Positions 1-9,379 of a stretch of 64,000 nucleotides of DNA are shown here, piece by piece. The first letter of the stretch is position 1. Every line of letters begins with the position of its first letter. The stretch is taken from assembly GCF_009857745.1 (NCBI RefSeq), contig NZ_WWEN01000002.1, positions 930,001 to 994,000 on the forward strand, in the 5' to 3' direction. Both the position numbers and the translations under genes were made by a program. Source of the DNA: Thalassovita mangrovi (GTDB lineage: Bacteria > Pseudomonadota > Alphaproteobacteria > Rhodobacterales > Rhodobacteraceae). The notes beneath the pieces were generated by a model, which saw only the letters and a list, made by a program, of their open reading frames with translations, was not told where the DNA came from and made no database searches.

Positions 1-860
1 ACCAGCGCCCGGCGTTCGCCGAACCGCGCCACCACCTTGCCGAAGACCGGCGCCAGAACCATGTTCAGCACCAGGTTGATCAGGTAGAGCCCGGTCACTT
101 CGTGCACGTCGAAGCCGAAGCGTTCGACCATCATGAAGCCCGCGAAGACGGTGAAGATCTGCCGCCGCGCGCCCGCCATGAATTGCAGCGCGTAATACAG
201 CCAGTAACGGCGGCGCAGCACGAATTTCTTCACCTGCGGATTTGGTGCCTCGAACTGCGGATAGGCCAGCAGGCAGAACACCGCGACCACGGCGGTGAAG
301 CCGCCCGCCAGCATGTAGACGATGTTATAAGTCAGCCCCAGCGATTCCCAGCTCAGCACGATCAGTACGTAAGCGACCAGCGTCGCCGCCGACCCGGTCG
401 CCAGCAGCCAGCCCAGCATCTGCGGCGCGCGTTCCTTGGGCAGCCATTGCAGCTGCAGCGACTGGTTCACCGTCTCGTAATAGTGAAACCCGATGGAGCT
501 GAGCATGGTGATGGTCAGGATCCCACCCAGCGACGGGAACCAGGCGGTCATCGCCGTGGCCACCCCCAGCAGGATCAGCGACACGATGCCCAGCACCTGT
601 TCGCGGATCACCATGATCAGGGCGATCACTCCGATCGCCAGGAAGCCGGGAATTTCGCGCACCGTATGCAGCCAGCCGATATCGGAGCCGTCGAAATTCG
701 CCACCTCGATGACGAAATTGTTCAGCAGCGCCGACCAGGTGAAGAACGCCACCGGCATCGCCATTGCCATCACGAATAAAAGGCTGATCGGACGGCGCCA
801 GAACGGCAGGTCGCGCGCTTGCGCCAGGGGGATCGGGGTGGGGGTCGGAAACAGGCTCAT
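1..860 (-). CDS. MFS transporter, 3' end cut off by the window edge
   Basis: About 286 codons are visible from an ATG at 860 and no stop is reached at base 1. The protein starts MSLFPTPTPIPLAQARDLPF and then shows alternating hydrophobic helices (for example ISLLFVMAMAMPVAFFTW and IPGFLAIGVIALIMVI) separated by short charged loops such as QWLPKERAPQ, as in a 12-helix major facilitator permease of the inner membrane. About eight helices fit in the visible part. Substrate is not recognisable. No clear Shine-Dalgarno sequence precedes the ATG, so the start is uncertain. The cupin gene behind it is read in the same direction, 99 bp upstream. Confidence 0.8.
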   Translation of the reverse strand, partial: MSLFPTPTPIPLAQARDLPFWRRPISLLFVMAMAMPVAFFTWSALLNNFVIEVANFDGSDIGWLHTVREIPGFLAIGVIALIMVIREQVLGIVSLILLGVATAMTAWFPSLGGILTITMLSSIGFHYYETVNQSLQLQWLPKERAPQMLGWLLATGSAATLVAYVLIVLSWESLGLTYNIVYMLAGGFTAVVAVFCLLAYPQFEAPNPQVKKFVLRRRYWLYYALQFMAGARRQIFTVFAGFMMVERFGFDVHEVTGLYLINLVLNMVLAPVFGKVVARFGERRAL

Positions 861-958
861 GCCGTTGCTATACGCCCCCGCCCCGACCTTGGCGAGACGG
901 AAAGCACCGCCGCTCTGTGCGGCAGCGCTCAGGCCAGCCTGCGTCAGGGCGCTGACGC

Positions 959-1435
959 TCAGGCGGCCGAGAAGCGGTATTCCACCTCGCCGAAGCGATC
1001 ACGCGGGAAACCGTAGAGGAATTGCAGCCCCTCTTCACCGGCGACGACGCCGTGTTCCACGTCGCCCGGGATATACAGCGCGATGCCCGGCGCGATCTTG
1101 TGCGCCACGCCCTCGATGGTCACCACGCCCGATCCGGTGAGGCCGAAATAGAACTCCGACGGCGCGTGGCGATGCGGCAGCAAGGTGCCCCCGGCCTCGA
1201 ATTCGGCCACGCCCAGAACCAGCTGGCTGGTCGGCGTGCGGTCGGCGCAGAACAGCGTCCGCCAGCGCACCGTGCCGAAGGCCGGATCGGTGCCGCCTTC
1301 GAGTATCTGATTGGCCACATCGACCAGAACCGGGCTGCCCGCCAGCATCATCGCCATCGCCGCGAAGGCCTGCGCCTGATCGCCCTCGGCCCCGGTCAGA
1401 GCGTTGAGGCCCGGCTGATTGTCGCGCTGTTCCAT
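959..1435 (-). CDS. Small cupin-domain protein
   Basis: A 158-residue protein. The start at 1435 is chosen because AAGGAGA lies just upstream; a longer frame to 1579 has no such site and a non-conserved, arginine-rich N-terminus. The C-terminal half is a single cupin barrel: LLPHRHAPSEFYFGLTG gives motif 1 (HxHxxxxE), and PGDVEHGVVAGEEGLQFLYG gives motif 2 with its histidine. These residues usually hold one Fe, Zn or Mn. No signal peptide is visible, so it is cytoplasmic. Single-cupin enzymes in this group include DMSP lyases (DddQ/DddW/DddL), but the sequence is not diagnostic and I do not assign an activity. It lies upstream of and co-directional with the MFS gene, so a shared pathway is possible. 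Confidence 0.8.
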   Translation of the reverse strand: MEQRDNQPGLNALTGAEGDQAQAFAAMAMMLAGSPVLVDVANQILEGGTDPAFGTVRWRTLFCADRTPTSQLVLGVAEFEAGGTLLPHRHAPSEFYFGLTGSGVVTIEGVAHKIAPGIALYIPGDVEHGVVAGEEGLQFLYGFPRDRFGEVEYRFSAA

Positions 1436-1623
1436 GCCGCGTCTCCTTGTCCGGCGTGACTGCATGACAGCTTCCGGACGGCGTGAGATTCGGTCTGGTT
1501 TATGCGCGACCCTCGCCGGTCGTTTTCCGGGCGCCGGAACGCGACAGGCCGATGTCGATTTCAGACCGAAGCGGCGCAAAAACGCTGCGGAGCGGCCTTA
1601 TTTCACGGGCAATCCGGCCTGAC

Positions 1624-1637
1624 CTGATCTGAATCAA
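1624..1637. promoter_or_regulatory. Candidate FNR/CRP-type box
   Basis: CTGAT-CTGA-ATCAA matches the FNR/Dnr consensus TTGAT-N4-ATCAA at 9 of 10 half-site bases. It lies 58 bp upstream of the YeeE/YedE start in an AT-rich stretch, so it could link that transporter to oxygen or nitric oxide. This is a motif match only. Confidence 0.35.
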
Positions 1638-1695
1638 TGAAATTTGAATATATTTGTGACACTGACACGCGGAAGAAAGACTAAGGAGCCGCGCC

Positions 1696-2760
1696 ATGGA
1701 TTTGCTGAGCATCGTAGAACGGATCGGGGAACAACCCACCGCCGCCCTTTTCGGGCTGATCACCGGCATGGTTTTCGGGATTGCTGCGCAGCGGTCGCAA
1801 TTCTGCCTGCGCGCCGCCACGGTGGAATTCGCCCGCGGCCACATGAACGACCGGGTCGCGGTCTGGCTGCTGACCTTTTCCACCGCCGTCGTCTGGGTGC
1901 AGGGGGCGCAGTTGCTGGGGCTGATGCGGGCCGAGGACGCGCGCATCATGGCCGTGCCCGGCAGCTGGTCCGGCGCGATCATCGGCGGCACCCTGTTCGG
2001 CATCGGCATGGTGCTGGCCAAGGGCTGTTCCGGCCGCTTGCTGGTGCTGGCGGCGACGGGCAACCTGCGCTCGGTCGTGTCGGGGCTGATCTTCGCCGTG
2101 GTGGCGCAGATGAGCCTGCACGGTGTCCTGGCCGGATGGCGCGACAAGCTGGCCGCGATGTGGATCACCGATGGCGGCCGCAACATGGACCTGCTGGCGT
2201 TTTTCCACCTGCCCGACTGGGCCGGGCTGGCCTTCGGCATCGCCACCGCCGCGCTGGCGCTGGAACTGTCGCGCCGCAACCGGATCGGCTTTTCCCGTCT
2301 TGTCTTCGCCTCGGGCGTCGGGTTTTCGGTTGCCCTGGGCTGGGTGCTGACCTTCGGGCTGAGCCAGATCGCCTTCGACCCGGTGCAGATCGAAAGCGCC
2401 ACCTTCACCGGCCCCTCGGCCAATACGCTGATGTTCTTCCTCGAACCCAACCCGATCCTGGAATTCGACGTGGGCCTGGTGCCGGGCGTGTTCCTGGGCT
2501 CGTTCCTGGCCTCCTCGCTGGCGGGTGAATTCAAGTTCCAGGGGTTCGAGGGATCCTCGCCGATGCGCCGGGCGATGATCGGCGCGGCGCTGATGGGGTT
2601 CGGCGGTATGCTGGCCGGCGGCTGCGCCATCGGCAACGGCGTGACCGGCGGGTCGGTCTTTGCCGGAACCGCCTGGGTGGCGCTGTTCTTCATGTGGGTG
2701 GGCGCGATGGCCACCGACATCCTGATCGACCAGCCCGGGCTGCGCCGGCTGGCGGCGTGA
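1696..2760 (+). CDS. YeeE/YedE family sulfur-compound (thiosulfate) transporter
   Basis: A 354-residue integral membrane protein of the YeeE/YedE (TsuA) family, which imports thiosulfate or related sulfur compounds. Three cysteines in the family's signature positions are present: C37 in QRSQFCLRA, C111 in LAKGCSGRLL and C310 in LAGGCAIGNG. These line the substrate path in characterised members and pass thiosulfate along by transient S-H-S contacts. About nine to ten hydrophobic helices span the whole length, as expected for a full-length fused YeeE. The start ATG follows TAAGGAG. It stands alone as a monocistronic gene; the next gene begins after a 99-bp gap. Whether the substrate is thiosulfate specifically is inferred from the family. 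Confidence 0.88.
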   Translation: MDLLSIVERIGEQPTAALFGLITGMVFGIAAQRSQFCLRAATVEFARGHMNDRVAVWLLTFSTAVVWVQGAQLLGLMRAEDARIMAVPGSWSGAIIGGTLFGIGMVLAKGCSGRLLVLAATGNLRSVVSGLIFAVVAQMSLHGVLAGWRDKLAAMWITDGGRNMDLLAFFHLPDWAGLAFGIATAALALELSRRNRIGFSRLVFASGVGFSVALGWVLTFGLSQIAFDPVQIESATFTGPSANTLMFFLEPNPILEFDVGLVPGVFLGSFLASSLAGEFKFQGFEGSSPMRRAMIGAALMGFGGMLAGGCAIGNGVTGGSVFAGTAWVALFFMWVGAMATDILIDQPGLRRLAA

Positions 2761-2859
2761 TTTTTTTCACGTGTCGGGGATTATTCTTCCAGTCCCTGCG
2801 TCTTTTATCGTGACCGTACCACAAAGGGCGGTCGCGATTTGACGCAAAGGACCGACACG

Positions 2860-3240
2860 ATGACCATCAAATCCGTATTCGCAACCGCACTTGTCCTGAC
2901 CACCCTGGGCGCCGCCGCCATGGCCGCCCCGGTGATCCAGACCGGCGACAGCGCCAAGGGCAAGATCCTGACCGACAGCGAGGGCATGTCGCTTTACACC
3001 TTCGACAACGACAAGGCCGCCGTCTCGAACTGCTATGACGATTGCGCCGCCAAATGGCCGCCGCTGTTCGCCAGCAACACCAGCCGCCCCGACGGCGATT
3101 TCGGCATCGTGCTGCGCGCCGACGGCAAGCGGCAATGGGCCTACAAGGGCCAGCCGCTTTATGCCTGGTTCCAGGACCAGCAGGCGGGCGACATCACCGG
3201 TGACGGCGTCAAGGGCGTCTGGCACCTGGCCCGCCCGTGA
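2860..3240 (+). CDS. Secreted COG4315-type repeat protein
   Basis: A 126-residue exported protein. MTIKSVFATALVLTTLGAAA is a Sec signal peptide ending at AMA. The mature part has two copies of the YxWxxD/secreted-repeat motif (COG4315, PF03640): GMSLYTFDND followed by NCYDDCAAKWPP with a likely disulfide pair, and GQPLYAWFQDQQAGDITGDG. The start at 2860 is used because AAGGA precedes it; the frame also extends back to a TTG at 2839. It heads a three-gene unit with an ECF sigma factor and an anti-sigma factor, a frequent partnership for this family. Its biochemical role is unknown. Confidence 0.85.
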   Translation: MTIKSVFATALVLTTLGAAAMAAPVIQTGDSAKGKILTDSEGMSLYTFDNDKAAVSNCYDDCAAKWPPLFASNTSRPDGDFGIVLRADGKRQWAYKGQPLYAWFQDQQAGDITGDGVKGVWHLARP

Positions 3241-3260
3241 TCTGACGAGGACCCGAAGCG

Positions 3261-3773
3261 ATGGCTTTCCTGGACGAGGTAGAAGCGCAGATACCCGACC
3301 TGCGACGCTACGCGCATGCCTTGCTGCGCGATGCCGAGGCGGGCGACGACCTGGTCCAGGATTGCCTGGAACGCGCCGTGGCGCGGCAAGGCCAGAAGCG
3401 CCCGGACGGGTCGCTGCGGGCCTGGCTGTTCCGCATCCTGATCAACCGCCACCGCGACCTGATGCGCCGCGCCCCGCGGCCGGGGCATCTGGTGGCGGTT
3501 GACGACCTGAGCTTCGAACCCGCCCTGCCCGCCAGCCAGGATCAGCACCTGGCCCTGCGCGAAACCGAAGCGGCGATCGCGCGGCTGCCCGAGGATCAAA
3601 AACGCGCGCTGTTGCTGGTCGCCCTGCACGGCGCAAGCTTTGACGAAGCCGCCGAAGCGCTGGATATTCCCAAGGGCACGCTGATGTCGCGGCTGGCCCG
3701 CGCCCGCGCCAGCCTGCGCGACATGACCGGCCGAAACGCCGACCCCGCCCACCAGATGCGAAACAAGAGGTAG
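3261..3773 (+). CDS. ECF-type RNA polymerase sigma factor
   Basis: A 170-residue sigma factor with only regions 2 and 4, as in the ECF class. Region 2 spans roughly residues 8-75 (AEAGDDLVQDCLERA and LRAWLFRILINRHRD, the core-binding and -10 reading helices). Region 4 spans about 100-160 (LPEDQKRALLLVALHGASFDEAAEALDIPKGTLMSRLARAR in full, with the HTH that reads the -35). It is 20 bp downstream of the secreted protein and 3 bp upstream of its probable anti-sigma factor. The operon probably responds to an envelope or oxidative signal and may autoregulate, but the inducing signal cannot be read from sequence. Confidence 0.9.
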   Translation: MAFLDEVEAQIPDLRRYAHALLRDAEAGDDLVQDCLERAVARQGQKRPDGSLRAWLFRILINRHRDLMRRAPRPGHLVAVDDLSFEPALPASQDQHLALRETEAAIARLPEDQKRALLLVALHGASFDEAAEALDIPKGTLMSRLARARASLRDMTGRNADPAHQMRNKR

Positions 3774-3776
3774 CCA

Positions 3777-4541
3777 ATGCCCCAGGATCGTCCCCCCCTC
3801 ACCGAGCAAGAGCTGATCGCCTATTTCGAAGGCGCGCTGGACGCGCCCGCCCAGCAGGAGATCGAAAACCGCCTGCCCCACGATCCCGCCGCCCAAGCGC
3901 TGCTGGAAGACTGGGCGCAGCAGAACGAAGATATCCGGCGGCTCTTCCCTGCCGGAAGCGACCCGGTGCCGGAGCGGCTGACCGAAGCGTTGCGGGTCAG
4001 GACAGCCCGCCCCGCTTCCGCGCCCTGGCTCCGGGTCGCGGCAATGGCGGGGCTGTTGCTGCTGGGCGGCGGCGCGGGATGGCTGTCGCATGCGCAATTC
4101 GCCCCCGCTGCGCAAATGCGCCCCATGGCGCAGGCCGCTTTGGCCGCCCATGCCACCTATGTCGTCGAGGTCGCCCATCCGGTCGAGGTCCGCGCCTCGG
4201 AGCGCGAACATATGGACACCTGGATGTCGCGCCGGATCGGGGCGCATGTATCGCCGCCCGATCTGGCGGGGTCCGGTTTCGTGCTGATGGGCGGGCGCAT
4301 CTTGCCCGCCGACACGGGCACCGCCGGGCTTTACATGTACGAAAACGCCGAAGGGCAGCGTATCACTCTTTACGTGTCGCGCCAGACCGACCCCGAAGAC
4401 AGCGCCTTCCGCTTTGCCAGCTCCGGGGCGACCCAGGGGCTGCACTGGAACGAAAACGGCATCGGCTATGTGGTCGTGGGGGATTTGCCGCGCGACGAGC
4501 TGAAATCGCTGGGCACCAGCGCCTATGAACAGCTCCTCTGA
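3777..4541 (+). CDS. Membrane anti-sigma factor
   Basis: A 254-residue single-pass membrane protein. The cytoplasmic N-terminus (residues 1-80; LTEQELIAYFEGAL, then a helix-rich stretch) resembles anti-sigma domains that hold ECF factors, but lacks the HxxxCxxC zinc motif. One transmembrane helix follows at about 84-104 (WLRVAAMAGLLLLGGGAGWL). The periplasmic domain (105-254) contains HMDTWMSRRIGAHVSPPDL and AGLYMYENAEGQRITLYVSR, typical of the ECF anti-sigma family annotated as transmembrane transcriptional regulator. It starts 3 bp after the sigma factor stop, so the two are almost certainly translated together. Confidence 0.85.
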   Translation: MPQDRPPLTEQELIAYFEGALDAPAQQEIENRLPHDPAAQALLEDWAQQNEDIRRLFPAGSDPVPERLTEALRVRTARPASAPWLRVAAMAGLLLLGGGAGWLSHAQFAPAAQMRPMAQAALAAHATYVVEVAHPVEVRASEREHMDTWMSRRIGAHVSPPDLAGSGFVLMGGRILPADTGTAGLYMYENAEGQRITLYVSRQTDPEDSAFRFASSGATQGLHWNENGIGYVVVGDLPRDELKSLGTSAYEQLL

Positions 4542-4553
4542 CCCGAGCCCGGG

Positions 4554-6749
4554 TCAGAGGAAGCTTTGCGGATCGATATCGACGCTCAGGCGGACCTGAT
4601 TTGACAGCTTGAACTGGCCCACCCATTTGGCGAGCGCCGCCTGCAGCGGCGCGCCCTTGTCCGCCTTGACCAGCAATCGCACCCGGTGCCGTCCGCGGAT
4701 GCGGGCGATGGGCGCCGGGGCGGGGCCGAAAACCTGCGCCCCGATCTGCCGCAAGGGCGCGCTGCGCCGCGCCATCTCGGTACCCAGGTCGAACACTTCC
4801 TGCACGTCCGGCGACGACAGCACGATCCCGGCCATGCGCCCGAAGGGCGGCACACCGGCCTGGCGGCGTTCCTCGGCCTCGGCGCGCCAGAAGCCTTCTT
4901 CGTCGCCCGCCAGGATGGCGCGGATCACCGGGTGTTCGGGCTGGTAGCTTTGCAGCAGCGCCAGCCCCTTGCGTTCCGACCGCCCAGCCCGGCCCGCAAC
5001 CTGCCGCATCAGCTGGAACGTGCGTTCGGCGGCGCGCAGGTCCGACCCCTGCAGCCCCAGATCGGCGTCGATCACCCCCACCAGCGTCAGCAGTGGGAAA
5101 TTGTGCCCCTTGGCGACCAACTGCGTGCCGATGATGATGTCGGCGCCGCCCTTCGCGATCTCCTCGATCTGCGCCTTCAGCGCGCGGGCCGATCCGAACA
5201 GGTCCGACGACAGCGTCACCACCCGCGCGTCGGGGAACAGCTTCTCCGCCTCCTCGGTCAGCCGCTCCACTCCCGGGCCCACCGGTGCCATGCGGCCCTC
5301 CGCCCCGCAATTCGGACAGACCTCAGGCATCGGTTTGCTTTCGCCGCATTGATGGCAGACCAGCCGCTTCTGGAACCGGTGCTCCACCATCCGCGCATCG
5401 CAGTGATCGCAGGCGATCTGATGGCCGCAGGCCCGGCAGATCGTCACCGGCGCATAGCCGCGCCGGTTGATGAACAACAGCGCCTGTTCGCCCTTTTCGA
5501 TCCTCTCCAGCACCGCCCTTTGCAGGGTGCCGGAAATCCAGCGATCCGAGGGCAGCTTTTCGCCGCGCATGTCGATCGCCTTCATGTCCGGCAGGACGGA
5601 TTCGCCGAAGCGGCTGGTCAGGGTCAGCTTGTCGTATTTACCGGCTTCGGCATTGGTCCAGCTTTCAAGCGATGGCGTGGCCGAGGCCAGAACCACCCGC
5701 GCGCCACAAATGCTGGCGCGCAACACGGCCATGTCGCGGGCGTTGTACAACACCCCGTCTTCCTGCTTGTAGGAGGTGTCGTGTTCCTCATCCACCACGA
5801 TCAGGCCAAGGTTCTGGAACGGCAGGAACAGGGCAGACCGCGCGCCGATCACCATCTGCGCGCCGCCCTGTCCGACCATTTTCCAGATTCGGCGGCGTTC
5901 GGTCATGGTGACGCCGGAATGCCATTCGGCGGGCTTGGCGCCGAACCGCGCCTCCACCCTCGTCAGGAATTCCGCCGTCAGCGCGATTTCCGGCAGCAGC
6001 ACCAGCGCCTGCCGCCCCTGGCGCAGGCATTCGGCGATGGCTTCCAGGTACACTTCGGTCTTGCCCGATCCGGTGACGCCGCGCAGAAGCGTGGTGCCAT
6101 AGGTGCCGGTTCGGACCGAGGCGCGCAACGCCTCGGCCGCTTCGGCCTGATCGTCGGCCAAGGCCTTGCCGCCGTGATCGGGGTCGAGCGTCGGAAAGGG
6201 CAGATCGCGCGGCCGGTCTTCTTCAAGCACCGCGCCCTGTTTCACCAATCCCTTGACCACGCCGGTCGACACGCCCGCCATTTCGGCCAGTTCCTTCAGC
6301 GTGAAGGCCAGCCCGCCGTAATCGCGCAGCACTTCCAGCACCCGGGTGCGGGCATCGGTCATCCGGTCGGGTTCCGTGCTGCCCAGCCGGTAGATTTTCT
6401 GCATCGACGGCGGATCGCCCAGCCCCGGCGCCCGTGTCGCCAGCCGCAGCATCGCCGGGCGCGGCGTCAGCGTGTAATCGCCCGCCCGCTTCAGGAAACT
6501 GCGCATTTCCTCGCGCATGGGGGCCACGTCCAGCACCCGGATCACCGACCGCACCCTTGAGCGGTCGTAATCGCCCTTGCCCCGGCCCCAGACCACGCCC
6601 AGCACCTTGCGCGGGCCCAGCGGCACCTCGACGAACGCGCCGCGCCAGCAGCCGCCCTCGGGCGCCTTGTAATCCAGCACACGATCCAGCGGCTGGGTGG
6701 TCAGCACGCCGACAAGATCGCCTTCGTCGAAGAAATCGGGTTCGGTCAC
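4554..6749 (-). CDS. priA: Primosomal protein N' (PriA helicase)
   Basis: PriA restarts stalled replication forks: it binds forked DNA, unwinds 3'-to-5' and loads DnaB through the primosome. Motifs seen, numbered from an upstream GTG at 6782: GVTGSGKT at 235-242 (Walker A), DEEH at 331-334 (Walker B), [13 protein letters not shown] (motif VI). A zinc-binding region near 450-500 carries [13 protein letters not shown] and CHQCGE...CPNCG pairs. The start is placed at GTG 6749 ([15 protein letters not shown]) because AAAAGGCG precedes it. The GTG at 6782 would add 11 unconserved residues and has no ribosome site. Length (731 residues) equals the family norm. It is divergent from fsa and convergent with the anti-sigma gene. 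Confidence 0.95.
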   Translation of the reverse strand: MTEPDFFDEGDLVGVLTTQPLDRVLDYKAPEGGCWRGAFVEVPLGPRKVLGVVWGRGKGDYDRSRVRSVIRVLDVAPMREEMRSFLKRAGDYTLTPRPAMLRLATRAPGLGDPPSMQKIYRLGSTEPDRMTDARTRVLEVLRDYGGLAFTLKELAEMAGVSTGVVKGLVKQGAVLEEDRPRDLPFPTLDPDHGGKALADDQAEAAEALRASVRTGTYGTTLLRGVTGSGKTEVYLEAIAECLRQGRQALVLLPEIALTAEFLTRVEARFGAKPAEWHSGVTMTERRRIWKMVGQGGAQMVIGARSALFLPFQNLGLIVVDEEHDTSYKQEDGVLYNARDMAVLRASICGARVVLASATPSLESWTNAEAGKYDKLTLTSRFGESVLPDMKAIDMRGEKLPSDRWISGTLQRAVLERIEKGEQALLFINRRGYAPVTICRACGHQIACDHCDARMVEHRFQKRLVCHQCGESKPMPEVCPNCGAEGRMAPVGPGVERLTEEAEKLFPDARVVTLSSDLFGSARALKAQIEEIAKGGADIIIGTQLVAKGHNFPLLTLVGVIDADLGLQGSDLRAAERTFQLMRQVAGRAGRSERKGLALLQSYQPEHPVIRAILAGDEEGFWRAEAEERRQAGVPPFGRMAGIVLSSPDVQEVFDLGTEMARRSAPLRQIGAQVFGPAPAPIARIRGRHRVRLLVKADKGAPLQAALAKWVGQFKLSNQVRLSVDIDPQSFL

Positions 6750-6832
6750 GGGTCGCCTTTTATGGGTTTCGGGTTCAGACACTATGCGGTAAAGCCAAGC
6801 CGAGCAAAACCCAACCCATTCGAGGCTCAGAC

Positions 6833-7486
6833 ATGAAATTCTTCGTTGATACCGCCGATTTCGACGCCATCGCCGAGTTGCACGAGCTGGGCATGGTCGA
6901 CGGCGTGACCACCAACCCGTCGCTGGTCAAGAAATCCGGCCGCGACATCCTGGAAGTGACCAAGCAGATTTGCGACCTGATCGACGGCCCGGTTTCCGCC
7001 GAAGTCACCGCCACCGATGCCGACACGATGATCGCCGAGGGCCGCAAGCTGGGCGAGATCGCGGAAAACATCGCCATCAAGGTGCCGCTGACCTGGGACG
7101 GTCTGAAGGCCTGCAAGGTGCTGAGCGACGAAGGCCGGATGGTCAACGTGACCCTGTGCTTCAGCGCCAACCAGGCGCTGCTGGCCGCCAAGGCGGGGGC
7201 GAGCTTCATCAGCCCCTTCATCGGCCGTCTGGACGATATCGCGCTGGACGGGATGGAAGTGATCGAAGACATCCGCACCATCTATGACAATTACGGGTTC
7301 GAAACCGAAGTGCTGGCCGCCTCGATCCGCTCGGTCAACCACGTTCTGGAATGCGCCCGGATCGGCGCCGACGTGGCGACGGTGCCGCCTGCGGTGATCA
7401 AATCGCTGGTCAACCACCCGCTGACCGACAAGGGCCTGGCCACCTTCCTGGCCGATATCGAAGCCGCGAAGATCAAGATCCTGTAA
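6833..7486 (+). CDS. fsa: Fructose-6-phosphate aldolase / short transaldolase
   Basis: A 217-residue class I aldolase of the MipB/TalC type. The sequence opens [20 protein letters not shown], the first beta strand with the conserved Asp, continues with [10 protein letters not shown], and has the Schiff-base lysine K83 in [24 protein letters not shown] and [12 protein letters not shown] are the phosphate- and substrate-binding segments. Proteins of this length act either as transaldolases in the pentose phosphate pathway or as fructose-6-phosphate aldolases; sequence alone does not separate the two. A strong intrinsic terminator follows at 7511-7539, so it is probably monocistronic. Confidence 0.92.
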   Translation: MKFFVDTADFDAIAELHELGMVDGVTTNPSLVKKSGRDILEVTKQICDLIDGPVSAEVTATDADTMIAEGRKLGEIAENIAIKVPLTWDGLKACKVLSDEGRMVNVTLCFSANQALLAAKAGASFISPFIGRLDDIALDGMEVIEDIRTIYDNYGFETEVLAASIRSVNHVLECARIGADVATVPPAVIKSLVNHPLTDKGLATFLADIEAAKIKIL

Positions 7487-7510
7487 CCGGGCACAGCCCC
7501 CGGACAGGCA

Positions 7511-7539
7511 AAAGGCGCGCCCCCTGGCGCGCCTTTTTT
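7511..7539 (+). terminator. Intrinsic terminator of fsa
   Basis: AAGGCGCGCC, a short CCCT loop, then GGCGCGCC followed by six T residues form a GC-rich hairpin with a U-tract 25 bp after the fsa stop codon. Confidence 0.85.
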
Positions 7540-7550
7540 CGTTTCGCGAG

Positions 7551-7613
7551 TTATCCACAGGCACCGGGCGTCACAAGCCCATGGCGCCCTGTCTGGATTC
7601 GATTTTATCCACA
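7551..7613 (+). promoter_or_regulatory. Two consensus DnaA boxes
   Basis: Two exact TTATCCACA sequences lie at 7551-7559 and 7605-7613, both on the + strand, between the fsa terminator and the DUF484-xerC operon. Four more matches to TTATNCACA occur at 10110-10313. Such 9-mers are rare by chance in GC-rich DNA. Confidence 0.5.
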
Positions 7614-7730
7614 GAACCTGCGCCGACCCGCCGTGCCACCGGCGGGTTCACGCCCAGTATCGCCTGAAAAACTTGAAGCAATCGCCGGAACCTTCTGCTA
7701 ATATTCCGAAAAAAGACGAATGACGGATAC

Positions 7731-8438
7731 ATGAGCAGCAAACCCAAGATCGACGACGCCCTGCGCGAAAAAATCATCGCGCAGCCCGACGTAATCCTTG
7801 ATGATCAGGACCTTATGCAGGCGCTGATCGCCGCGAACGAACGCGCGATGGGGGGCAATATCGTCGATCTGCGCGGCATCGCGATGGAACGGCTGGAATC
7901 CCGCTTCGACCGGCTCGAAGACACCCATCGCAGCGTCATCGCCGCCGCTTACGAAAACCTTGCCGGCACCAACCAGGTGCACCGCGCCATCCTGCGGATG
8001 CTGGACCCGATGGAATTCGAGGTCTTCCTGCGCGATCTGGGCGGGCCGGTGGCCGACACGCTGCGGGTCGATTGCATGAAGCTGGTGCTGGAATCGGTGC
8101 AGAACGACGACGAACCGGCGGTTCAGCGGCTGGGCGACGTATTGTCGGTGGCCGAACCCGGCTTCATCGCCGATTACCTGACCCAGGGGCGCAACATCCC
8201 GCTGCGCCAAGTCACCCTGCGCCAGATGCACGAAGGCGCCCCCGAAATTTACGGCGACAAGGCCGGATGGATCCGCTCCGAAGCCTGCCTGAAACTCGAT
8301 TTCGGCACCGGCCGCCTGCCCGGGATGCTGGTGATGGGCTCCGAAGACCCGCATCAGTTCACCCCGCAGCAGGGCACCGACCTTCTGGCCTTCTTCGCCG
8401 GCGTGTTCGAACGCTCGATGCGCCGCTGGCTGTCATGA
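7731..8438 (+). CDS. DUF484 family protein
   Basis: A 235-residue soluble protein. The N-terminal third is helical (LREKIIAQPDVILDDQDLM, then a coiled region ending RLESRFDRLEDTHRSVIAAA), and the rest is a GAF-like fold (GWIRSEACLKLDFGTGRLPG, LVMGSEDPHQFTPQQGTDLL, FFAGVFERSMRRWL). This is the DUF484 arrangement, and DUF484 genes are very often placed just before xerC, as here: the stop overlaps the xerC start by 4 bases (ATGA). Function is unknown; the coupling suggests co-regulation with chromosome dimer resolution or a regulatory role. Confidence 0.9.
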   Translation: MSSKPKIDDALREKIIAQPDVILDDQDLMQALIAANERAMGGNIVDLRGIAMERLESRFDRLEDTHRSVIAAAYENLAGTNQVHRAILRMLDPMEFEVFLRDLGGPVADTLRVDCMKLVLESVQNDDEPAVQRLGDVLSVAEPGFIADYLTQGRNIPLRQVTLRQMHEGAPEIYGDKAGWIRSEACLKLDFGTGRLPGMLVMGSEDPHQFTPQQGTDLLAFFAGVFERSMRRWLS

Positions 8439-9358
8439 CCCTGATTTCTCCGGCCGCGCGGGACGCCCTGCAGACCTGGCTGGAGGGGCAGAAGGCGTTG
8501 AAGGACGCCTCGGACCACACCATCGCGGCCTATTCCCGCGACGTCGCCGGTTTTCTGGGCTTCATCACCGAACACAAGGGACAGGCGCAGGGGCTTGGCG
8601 CGCTGTCGCAGATCACCGTGTCGGACATGCGCGCCTGGATGGCCTTTACCCGGGGCCAGGGCGTCGGGTCGCGGTCCTTGGCGCGCAAGCTGTCGGCGGT
8701 GAAAAGCTTCTATCGCTGGCTGGCCGAGCGCGAAGGGTTCGAACCCACTGCCGTGCTGTCCGCCCGAACGCCCAAATTCACCGCCAAGCTGCCCCGTCCG
8801 CTGGCCGAGGACGCCGCGCGCGACATGATCGAAACGGTGGAAATGCAATCGGACACGGATTGGGTTGGCGCCCGCGACATGGCGGTGGTGACGCTGCTCT
8901 ACGGCTGCGGCCTGCGGATTTCCGAAGCCTTGGGGCTCAAGGGCCGCGATGTCCCGCTGGCCGAAACCCTGCGGATCATCGGCAAGGGCAACAAGGAACG
9001 CATCGTCCCGGTTCTGCCCGCGGCGCAGGCGGCGGTTGCCCGTTACATGCGCCTTTGCCCCTTCCCCGCCGAACCCGACGCGCCGCTGTTTCGCGGCGTG
9101 CGCGGCGGCGCCCTGTCCCCGCGCGCGATCCAGAAGGTGATGGAACAGGCGCGTATGCAGTTGGGCCTGCCCGCCAGCGCCACGCCGCACGCGATGCGCC
9201 ACAGCTTCGCCACCCATCTGCTGAACGCGGGCGGCGATCTGCGCGCGATCCAGGAACTGCTTGGCCATGCGTCGCTATCGACCACCCAGGCCTATACCGC
9301 GGTGGACTTGAACCGCATTCTGGAAGTATACGAAAAGACCCATCCGAAAGCCGGATAA
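8435..9358 (+). CDS. xerC: Site-specific tyrosine recombinase XerC
   Basis: A 307-residue tyrosine recombinase that acts with XerD at dif to resolve chromosome dimers. The N-terminal SAM-like DNA-binding domain covers residues 1-105. The catalytic domain has all the expected residues: R161 in CGLRISEAL, K184 in GKGNKERIVPV, H252 and R255 in PHAMRHSFATHLLN, H278 in LLGHASLSTTQ, and the nucleophile Y287 in AYT. The ATG overlaps the DUF484 stop, giving translational coupling. XerD-type annotation is possible, but the position after DUF484 favours XerC. Confidence 0.93.
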   Translation: MTLISPAARDALQTWLEGQKALKDASDHTIAAYSRDVAGFLGFITEHKGQAQGLGALSQITVSDMRAWMAFTRGQGVGSRSLARKLSAVKSFYRWLAEREGFEPTAVLSARTPKFTAKLPRPLAEDAARDMIETVEMQSDTDWVGARDMAVVTLLYGCGLRISEALGLKGRDVPLAETLRIIGKGNKERIVPVLPAAQAAVARYMRLCPFPAEPDAPLFRGVRGGALSPRAIQKVMEQARMQLGLPASATPHAMRHSFATHLLNAGGDLRAIQELLGHASLSTTQAYTAVDLNRILEVYEKTHPKAG

Positions 9359-9379
9359 CGCGCGCAACAGGGGTCTGGA

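Noticed and set aside
102-779. Long frames antisense to real genes, such as the His/Gln-rich frame at 102-779
   Set aside because: These are GC-rich shadow frames opposite the MFS gene and other clear genes; their low-complexity composition shows they are not coding.
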